This document shows, piece by piece, positions 57,303 through 64,000 of a stretch of 64,000 nucleotides of DNA; positions within the stretch are counted from its first letter, which is position 1; each line of letters starts with the position of its first letter. The notes below the pieces were generated by a model, which was not told where the DNA came from, made no database searches, and saw only the letters and a list, made by a program, of their open reading frames with translations. The position numbers and the translations under genes are program-made. The stretch lies in NCBI GenBank assembly GCA_030278955.1, contig JAOANR010000001.1, positions 39,768,890 to 39,832,889 of the forward strand. The letters run 5' to 3'. This DNA comes from Hygrophila difformis. Taxonomy: Eukaryota > Streptophyta > Magnoliopsida > Lamiales > Acanthaceae.

Positions 57303-58096
57303 CACTCACGCGAAATACACTCAACCAAATAAGTGCATACTATTTTTTCGGGAAAAAAGAGGGCCGAAGCCAATTTATTGGAGGACTTGCCTCAACTGGG
57401 AAAACCAATCATGTCAAATAAGTGCATACGATTTTCTTTTACAATATTTTCTTTTCTTTTATTTTCTTTACCTATTACTGAGATGAATAACATTTTCCAT
57501 CATAATATTGGAATAAAATATTGTGAAGAAAAAAAATATTATGTCAAGAAAATTTAGTTGTAGAAGTCAAAAGCATATTTAATTCCAGTATGAAGGAAAA
57601 CGTTATTGATCTCAGTTGTAATTAATAAAAAATGAAAAGAAAATAGTGTGAAGGAAAATGTTATTGTATGCGCTTATTTGGTTGATTGTATTTACATTGG
57701 GTTTTATTTTAGTGTGATTGAATTCATAATATTTTTTTTTGGTTGAATAGCCTAAATTAAACAGTCTAGGAAAGGGTTGTGGGAGCTCATGCCACACAAA
57801 TTACCATAATATTTATTTTTTAATTGCTCTTGTTTGAATTTTTTAAAAAACATCATAAGTTATTAATTATTAATTTCAACAAGTTTTCAATAAAATATTA
57901 TATGATCTCAATAAAAACGCCAAAAAAAATTATATGTGATAATTCTTAATCTCAGTCAAATTGTCATTTTCGTCATTAATTAGATAAAAAAAGGACTAAT
58001 TGGGTTGAGATTAAGAAATTTAAAGGACTAAATTAGACCAGAATATCAAAAAGGTATGGTCGAAAACAAATAGATAAAGGACCACATTGGCCATTT
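57303..58096. mobile_element. Right arm of the long-inverted-repeat element
   Basis: Reverse-complement partner of 36505-36986: it ends GGACCACATTGGCC, and blocks near 57810-57905 and 57940-58080 pair with the left arm. Between 57303 and about 57800 lie copies of the inner repeat unit in both orientations (57291-57346 and 57640-57730). No coding frame. Arms are visibly diverged, with several indels. Confidence 0.75.
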
Positions 58097-58349
58097 TCGT
58101 CATCTTCTCGTAAATTTATTGTAGTGTCTGCTTCGTAAATTCAATCTATTAATTACTAGAGAATCCTATAACCCATTTTTCAGTCTCAAAGATATGTGTC
58201 ATCACCCAATGGGCAGAGCAAATATACAAACTACAAATACAAGATAGGGCCGTTGGGAGTTACATACGAGAGCGAGACCTCTAGTTAGAACATTAGTAAT
58301 TCATAACTAACTCACCTAAGGATCAAAATATAAGTGAATCACATAGCAT

Positions 58350-59849
58350 CACTATTAGAAAAATTCATGATTTGATCACCAAAATTGTTAGAAACATTCA
58401 TGATTTGATCACCAAAATTATGATCGCTAAAAAATTTTGGTAGCTAAATTTGTAGTCACTAACAAATTTCAGTCGCAAATTTTATCGTTAACCTCTTTAG
58501 TGATCGAATTTACGAAATTTTGATCGAATTTTATCGCTAAAACATAAAATTCTTATGGTACATATATATCATTCAATTATGTAAATAGTTTTACAATAAT
58601 TGATTATGCGTGTTCCAACACCATGGACTATGGTGTGATCGAAATAGTATCATATATTACACTGCATAAAATGTCATTAGAGCGAGATAAACCAGCCATC
58701 ACTTGTTACATATCTGTGCTCGAAATCACATTTACTTTAACGTTAAACCATCATAAAATTACAGGAAAAATTGACTTTTTTAAACTTCCAATCTTTGATG
58801 AGTTGGAGCAGAGCTGCCGCTCAAGGGCTCCGATTATTTTGCGGCCCATTTTTTCTTTTTTTCTTTTTAGTTAGTAAATAGAAATTATACTCCCTCCGTC
58901 TCATTTAACTTGTCTTATTTGACTTTTGCACACAATCCAATGCACTTTTTCAATCGTTAGAATCTCAAAATATGTACCACAAAAAAATATGTGAAGTATA
59001 TATTCTAAAACTACATGATTATATCATTCTAACATGACCCAACTTGATTATTTTTTTCAAATATCAAATTAATATTTAATATTAAATTTATTTCCCTAAA
59101 ATTTATTTTATTAAATTAATAATTACTTTAATTTATTAATTATTTATTAAGTAAAATTTATAAAATATTGAATAAAATTAAATTATTTCTTTTATGCGGA
59201 GCAGAAGCCAGGAAAATATTAAATTAAATTGATTTTATGAAATTAGTTTAGAATTAAACTTTAGTAATTACTTAATTAAAATAATTTATTAAATAAATCT
59301 ATACTAGATTAAATTAAATGAAAAATTAATTAATGTAATAAGTTTTTTACAGTTTACTTAAATATATAGAAAGCATTATAAAGTATAACATGAAACATTG
59401 GTTAGCACAACGGCACAAAGGCATACTTCCTCTATGCTTACCCGCGTTCGAAGCTCCTTGGCTACAAAATTTAGAAAGGGAGGTGGTGTGTTGTAGTGGG
59501 AGTGTGGGTTCAAAGTCCTGGTGGCACCCAATTTTTTTCCCATTCTGGGTTTTTTAGCGACCCCAAATGCGGTGGCTGATACAAAAAATAAAATAATATT
59601 TAAAAATCCGATTTTTCTTTAGCGACCGACATTTGTTGGTCGCTAATGTGATCGCAGAAGTTAGCGGCGAACAGCTGTGGTCGTTAATGCGGTCGCTAAC
59701 ACCTTCGACCGCTTTACTGACCGGTCGTTGTCCAATTTCTAACCAGCTGTATAGCGACATCGATTCTGCGGTCGCAGAGGCCGATTCCAACCCATTTCAG
59801 GTTGTTTCCGAACGGGTTTGTTGGTCGCAATAGTAATATTTCCTTGTAG
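58350..59849. mobile_element. Degraded CACTA element, deletion derivative
   Basis: The left end is CACTATTAGAAAAATTCATG and the right end, read inward, TGCTACAAGGAAATATTAC, both close to the plant CACTA terminus (CACTACAAGAAAA). Subterminal text at both ends is full of GATCGC and GCGACC words, typical CACTA subterminal repeats, notably GCGACCGACATTTGTTGGTCGC near 59622-59644 (written in pairs of arms GCGACC/GGTCGC). The middle holds a mariner-type MITE left end (58891-59050), AT-rich filler and a tRNA-like piece at about 59400-59531 with a TTCGAAGCTCC B-box-like word. No transposase is left. A 3-bp duplication (CAT) is possible but not proven. Confidence 0.65.
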
Positions 59850-59931
59850 CATGTGTATGCAAAAAATTGTTTTGAGAGAAGCACCCTTCATTGTCCATGT
59901 AGATCTTCGAGAGATTAGTAGTGTTGCTTTG

Positions 59932-60770
59932 ATTATTGATGATGCTGTTAGTAACAAGCTCACTACAAAAAAATTTGAGGAAAGGCAACCAAAGGACTTT
60001 GTCACATTGATAGTTGATTGGAGTGGCAGACGCAAACTATTATGGCCGGGGGCTAACTTTAACATAAGTAGTTTTTTTTTTAAACCTCAAAATAGTAGAA
60101 GAACCAATGCTAATAGCATAAGTTGGTAAATCAAACATAAATAGTATCAGCTATCAGCTCAATCATTTTTTTCTTTTATTATTTGCAAGACCTATTGGAG
60201 AGCCAAATATTTAAGCAATGTCGACTACACTTCCGTTACGTTCACCTCTTCTCTACGGTGAAAAGCAAAACTATCCATTTGCCCATTTGTTAAAAATTCG
60301 GGTAGTTTATTGGGCCCAAATTTGTTTATTTTATTTTATTAAAATCTAAGAGTAGCTGAGTTTATATTTAGAAAAAAGTTTACCAACAAAAAAACATAAT
60401 ACTACCTCTGTTCTTTTTAAGTACACACATTCTGCAATTCACGCATTCCAATACATATTTTTAAATATCAATAACTCAAATTTTATATAAGTAAAAATTA
60501 TAAAAAATAACTATGCTAAAAAATCTAACAAGATTTCACTTGATTATGTTTTATTTTATATAACTATGCTAAAAAAATTGATCAAAGTTACTTAATAAAT
60601 AGTAACTACTATGCTAATGGAGCACTTAAAAAAGAATGGAGGAAGTATTTCTTTTCCCTCCTCCTTATTCACCATATAAATTATAGAAAATATATAACAC
60701 TATATAAAAAATCAATGACACATAAACTTTGAGCTCGGGGTCGAATTACATAAAAATGTGGGGGAAATGG
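59932..60770 (+). repeat. Dispersed duplicate segment, copy 2
   Basis: Direct copy of 35645-36506. Here the coding-like text is longer: a frame from about 59851 reads VLREAPFIVHVDL and FEERQPKDFVTLIVDWSGRR before running out. Both copies carry the same mariner-type MITE and the same end, GGGAAATGG, after which they diverge. Copy 2 has five G where copy 1 has nineteen. Similarity of the frame to a known family was not recognised. Confidence 0.85.
60400..60647. mobile_element. Mariner-type MITE inside duplicate copy 2
   Basis: Ends TACTACCTCTGTTCTTTTTAAG and GAATGGAGGAAGTA. It lacks about 13 bp that copy 1 has in the middle, a deletion after the duplication. Confidence 0.78.
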
Positions 60771-60849
60771 ATTACGTTTAATATAACCTGGGGAAACCCG
60801 GTTATTCACAAAAAATAAAATAAGATAAAATAGAATAAAAAAATTATCT

Positions 60850-63845
60850 TCCCAAAGTTTTTTTGAGGAGAAACTGGCCGTTTTATTCCATCCCAGAATA
60901 ATTCTGAGATCAACAAGTCTGCAGACATACAAATGTTTTTCAGAATCTTCATCTCACCAGGATGGTCTAATCCACCATACTTTCTCATAAAATTCAAATG
61001 AACATTTTCTCACAAGACTTCGGACGTCTGAGACTTCAACACAGACAATCAAGTAAAGGCATGATATATTACAACCATTCTTCAACGCAGCTCTCGCCCG
61101 AGGCACCTTTCTTCGCCCATTCATCAGCGAGTCCGTTTCGTTCCCTCATTACATGTTGTATTCTCGCCACCCCTGCAAAGCAGAGAACTGACTGAATCGT
61201 ACCCAGCATGTTTTGAAATCGCCAAGGAATCTTTTCAGGTTGTTTTAGCCATGCCACCACATTACTAGAATCACTCTCAAATATAAGCTTCGGTAGCGGA
61301 AAGCCTTGATCACGTAAAATTGCATCACACACCCTCTTGATGGCCATCAATTCTGCTTCGTTTGAATCTGTTATACCTATAAAATAAGAAATGATGAAAA
61401 TCACCTTCCCCAAATCATCTCGGATGACTCCACCAATTCCCGCCGGCCCCGGGTTACCAAATGACGCGCCGTCCGTATTGATTTTCCACCACCCGGCCTC
61501 AGGCCGAGTCCACACCAGCCCCCTCCTTGGATGACGCACAACCTGTGTCTTGTGAATTTCCCATCCTCTTGGGAACAAGTTGCTGGCATATACCATGTTA
61601 ATATTCTCACCCTCCCTTATCGCCTTCCACCACACACCCACCCTCCATTTAACTTCCTCATTCATCGTTTGGTAGTCCACAAGATAGCTATTAAAGATAA
61701 CATCATTCCTCCACTTCCAAATAGTCCACACCACAGCCAAACCTGTCAACCTCCAGCACTCCCGCCTCCCAGCTCGAGGATCGAAATCGAGCCACCATGA
61801 AATAAGACTTTCGACTACTCCCGGTATAGCCCAACAAACACCAAACCATTCTAGTACATTGTACCACAGCTGACCCGTCACCCTGCATTGGCAAAATATA
61901 TGATCCACAGATTCTGCATCCAATCCACAAAAGATACAAGCCAGATCAGTGTCTTGCAAACATCCTCTCGCAGCTAATATTTGTTTCACCGGTAGGGCAC
62001 CATGAACAGCTTTCCAAGCCACTATTTTTACCTTCGCCGGCACTTGACAGCCCACAACCTTTTCCACCACCCCCTCTTGTCTGTACTCTCTGTATTAACA
62101 CCTTTTTCCCAGCAGGATCTTGTTGAGAACTTCCCGTTTGCCTCCCAAACCCACTTAACTTGATCCCCCATGAATCGGTTTAATTTGTTACCATTTATAG
62201 TATTCAGAAATTCTGCCCATACACCCTTTTCCCAATCGTACAAGGTCCTTCTCAATTGTATATTCCATTCCCATTCGAATCCCCTCCAATTCCCAAACTC
62301 CATAATTTTCCCATCCTTGTTTCTAGCCAACGCCTAAATTCTCGGAAATAACACTTTCAATGGTCTCTCACCTACTACCCAGTTATCGGACCAAAACCTA
62401 ATTCTCTCCCCATTCCCAACACAAATGCGGAATCCTTCACCGAGCCCCCTTCTTCTAGCTTCTTCCCATGAATTACAAATTCTGCCCCAAATAGATCTTC
62501 CCCTTTTTGCATCCGGGGCCAATGGAGATAGGTTGTTGTAGTACTTCGCATCTATTACCTCCTTCCATAGGGTATTTTCCTTGCCAAACCGCCACTTCTA
62601 TTTCAACAAAGAAGCCTCATTGAACCTCCTACAGTTCCAAAAACTCAATCCACCATCAACCTTTCTCATACATATTTTTTCCCAATTAATAAGGTGAATT
62701 TTTCTACTCTCTCCCCATTTATTCCAAAAGAAGCAACGTTTTAGCTTCTCCAAGCGCTCTGCTACCGTAGCTGGAATTTTAAAGATCGACATGAAATAAA
62801 CCGGGAGGCTGCAAATAACTGAGTTAATCAAACACAACCTGCCCGCCTGAGAGAGGAGCCTACCCTTCCACCACGCCAATTTCTTCTCCACTTTTTCTAT
62901 CACCGATTGCCAAATAGCAGTACAATTAACCCTACCTCCAATCGGAATTCCCAAATAATTCACAGGCCATTTACCCGTCTCGCAACCCATCACTGCCGCA
63001 GCTTCCCTTACTAGCTCCTCCGGGCAGTTGATCCCATATATCTTGCTCTTCCCATAATTAATTTGTAAACCGGTAGCCAATGATAAACACTTGAGAATTC
63101 TTTTGATTAGAACAATCTGTAGCACATCACCTTCACAGAATAAAACTGTATCGTCTGCGAATTGCAAATGAGAAATGGTTGGCCCACTACCCCCTGCCGA
63201 TAATCCCTTGAACAGCTCCAGATCAGTTGCATTCTTTAACAACCTGTTTAAAATTTCCACAACTAAGACGAAGAGGTACGGGGATAAAGGGTCCCCTTGT
63301 CTCAGTCCCTTTTGCATTTGGAAGAATCCCGTAGGTGTCCCATTGATTAATACAGCTGCCGACGCGCTTGTGATACAATCCTTGATCCAACCAATCCACC
63401 TATCTCCAAAATTCATTGCCCGTAGTACACCAATCAATGCTTCCCAGGAAATATTGTCATAGGCTTTTGCGAAATCTAGTTTCACAACAAACCCTTTCAT
63501 TCCACGACTTTTGGTCGATTGGATTACCTCCGAGGCTATCAACACACCATCCAAAATCTGTCTTCCTTTTACGAATGCCATTTGAGATTTGCCTACAACT
63601 ACATCTATCACAGCCTGCATCCTCTTAGCAAGACTTTAGCAATCATCTTATACACACTCCCGACAAGTGAAATAGGTCTGAAGTCCCCGAATTCACTAGG
63701 GTTCTCTTTCTTTGGAATGAGCGCGATGAAAGACCCCCCAATCTCCTTGGGAATTCCTCCTCCATCCTCTAATTTCTTGAAAACAGCTAGAATCTCAGTT
63801 TTCACCACCTCCCAGTACGCTTTGAAAAAGGACATATTAATTCAA
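60850..63845 (-). mobile_element. LINE 3: 5'-truncated L1-type element
   Basis: Only the 3' two thirds of ORF2 remain, starting in the reverse transcriptase at NMSFFKAYW near 63838; the loss of the 5' part is the usual result of incomplete reverse transcription, though the adjoining CACTA-like end could also have cut it. The 3' end is uncertain: a T run at 60857-60864 may be the A tail, and no target duplication was found. The protein wording is close to LINE 1 (for example RPISLVGSVYK and VVKLDFAKAYDN), so the two belong to one family. Confidence 0.75.
61069..63838 (-). pseudogene. LINE 3 ORF2 relic: reverse transcriptase, zf-RVT, RNase H
   Basis: Reverse transcriptase blocks are FRPISLVGSVYK, KLDFAKAYDNISWEAL, GLRQGDPLSPYLF and QFADDTVLFCEG (catalytic ADD near 63143-63151), then VNYLGIPIGG. 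The link region IRFWSDNWVVGERPL follows. A single open frame (62070-61069) holds the zf-RVT domain (CIFCG, DHIFCQC) and an RNase H domain with all four acidic residues in place: NTDGAS, NEAELMA, ESDSS and NGLADEWAKK. The copy is broken by frameshifts near 63615 and 62045 and by stops at 62598 and 62334. Young enough that RNase H is intact. Confidence 0.88.
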
Positions 63846-63908
63846 AACTTGAGAATAATTTAATTTATCTCTTATTTTTTGTTTTTTCATTTCTTTAAAG
63901 GCAATATA

Positions 63909-64000
63909 CCACAAGAAAAATCTAGTTTAGTGATTCAATTCGCGACCGAAAAGTTCGATCGCTAAGCCCAAAACTCAGTTTTCTCTCTTCTTATTTTTTT
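63909..64000 (+). mobile_element. CACTA-like end running off the window
   Basis: CCACAAGAAAAATCTAG resembles a CACTA terminus with a damaged first few bases, and it is followed by GCGACCGAAAAGTTCGATCGC subterminal-type text. Only 92 bp are visible. Confidence 0.5.

Noticed and set aside
59400..59531. tRNA gene
   Set aside because: B-box-like word and GGTTAGC-type start are present but no cloverleaf can be drawn; at best a SINE piece.
59818..60129. 103-codon ORF that could be a small gene
   Set aside because: Runs out of a CACTA end into a duplicated repeat and its second half is broken in the sister copy; kept only as part of the repeat.

Overview
The window is nuclear DNA of a flowering plant, most likely a eudicot. 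The only ordinary host gene I can support is a CIN-type TCP transcription factor, a family found only in plants. Nearly everything else is plant transposon: Ty1/copia and Ty3/gypsy LTR elements, L1-type LINEs, a Helitron, a CACTA relic, a hAT MITE, foldback MITEs and several mariner-type MITEs with the CTCCGTY terminus. The species cannot be fixed from the sequence alone.

Layout. 1-9448: the 3' end of a Tekay/Del-like Ty3/gypsy element (LTR 343-3488) sits inside a decayed Athila-like element (integrase relic 3489-4733, 3' LTR about 5826-9448). 9449-13690: an L1-type LINE on the minus strand, cut off where the Athila-like LTR begins. 13768-16006: two copies of one foldback MITE, the second split by a hAT MITE with a perfect 8-bp target duplication. 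16007-23657: the gene island, holding the TCP gene (CDS 19553-20491, leader intron about 18984-19549) in AT-rich DNA with a few MITEs. 23658-29840: a complete, young Tork-type copia element with a 1358-codon gag-pol frame, near-identical 584-bp LTRs and an ATGAT target duplication. 29841-35644: MITEs, a probable non-autonomous Helitron (31383-34642) and SINE-like pieces. 35645-60770: two direct copies of an 0.85-kb segment bracket a long-inverted-repeat element (arms 36505-36986 and 57303-58096). A second LINE on the minus strand inserted in that element, and the LINE then took three more insertions: a 2.0-kb solo LTR (38081-40081, TSD CAATG), a 4.35-kb Athila-like solo LTR (40570-44915, TSD CCCTT) and a SIRE-like copia element (48203-56587, TSD GTCAA). 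58350-59849 is a degraded CACTA derivative. A third LINE (about 60850-63845) follows, and another CACTA-like end starts at about 63909.

The nested target duplications give a clear order of events: inverted-repeat element, then LINE, then the three LTR insertions. The host gene has no visible functional link to the repeats. The least expected signal is that long gypsy LTRs carry clusters of short hairpin-forming repeats whose two arms change together: two families near 2379-2812 and another at 43297-43648 plus 44363-44628. In the two Athila-like LTRs, palindrome-rich stretches lie on both sides of the TATA box, and one of these LTRs also holds an inverted repeat with arms of about 350 bp. All coordinates and identities were read by eye; no database search was run.
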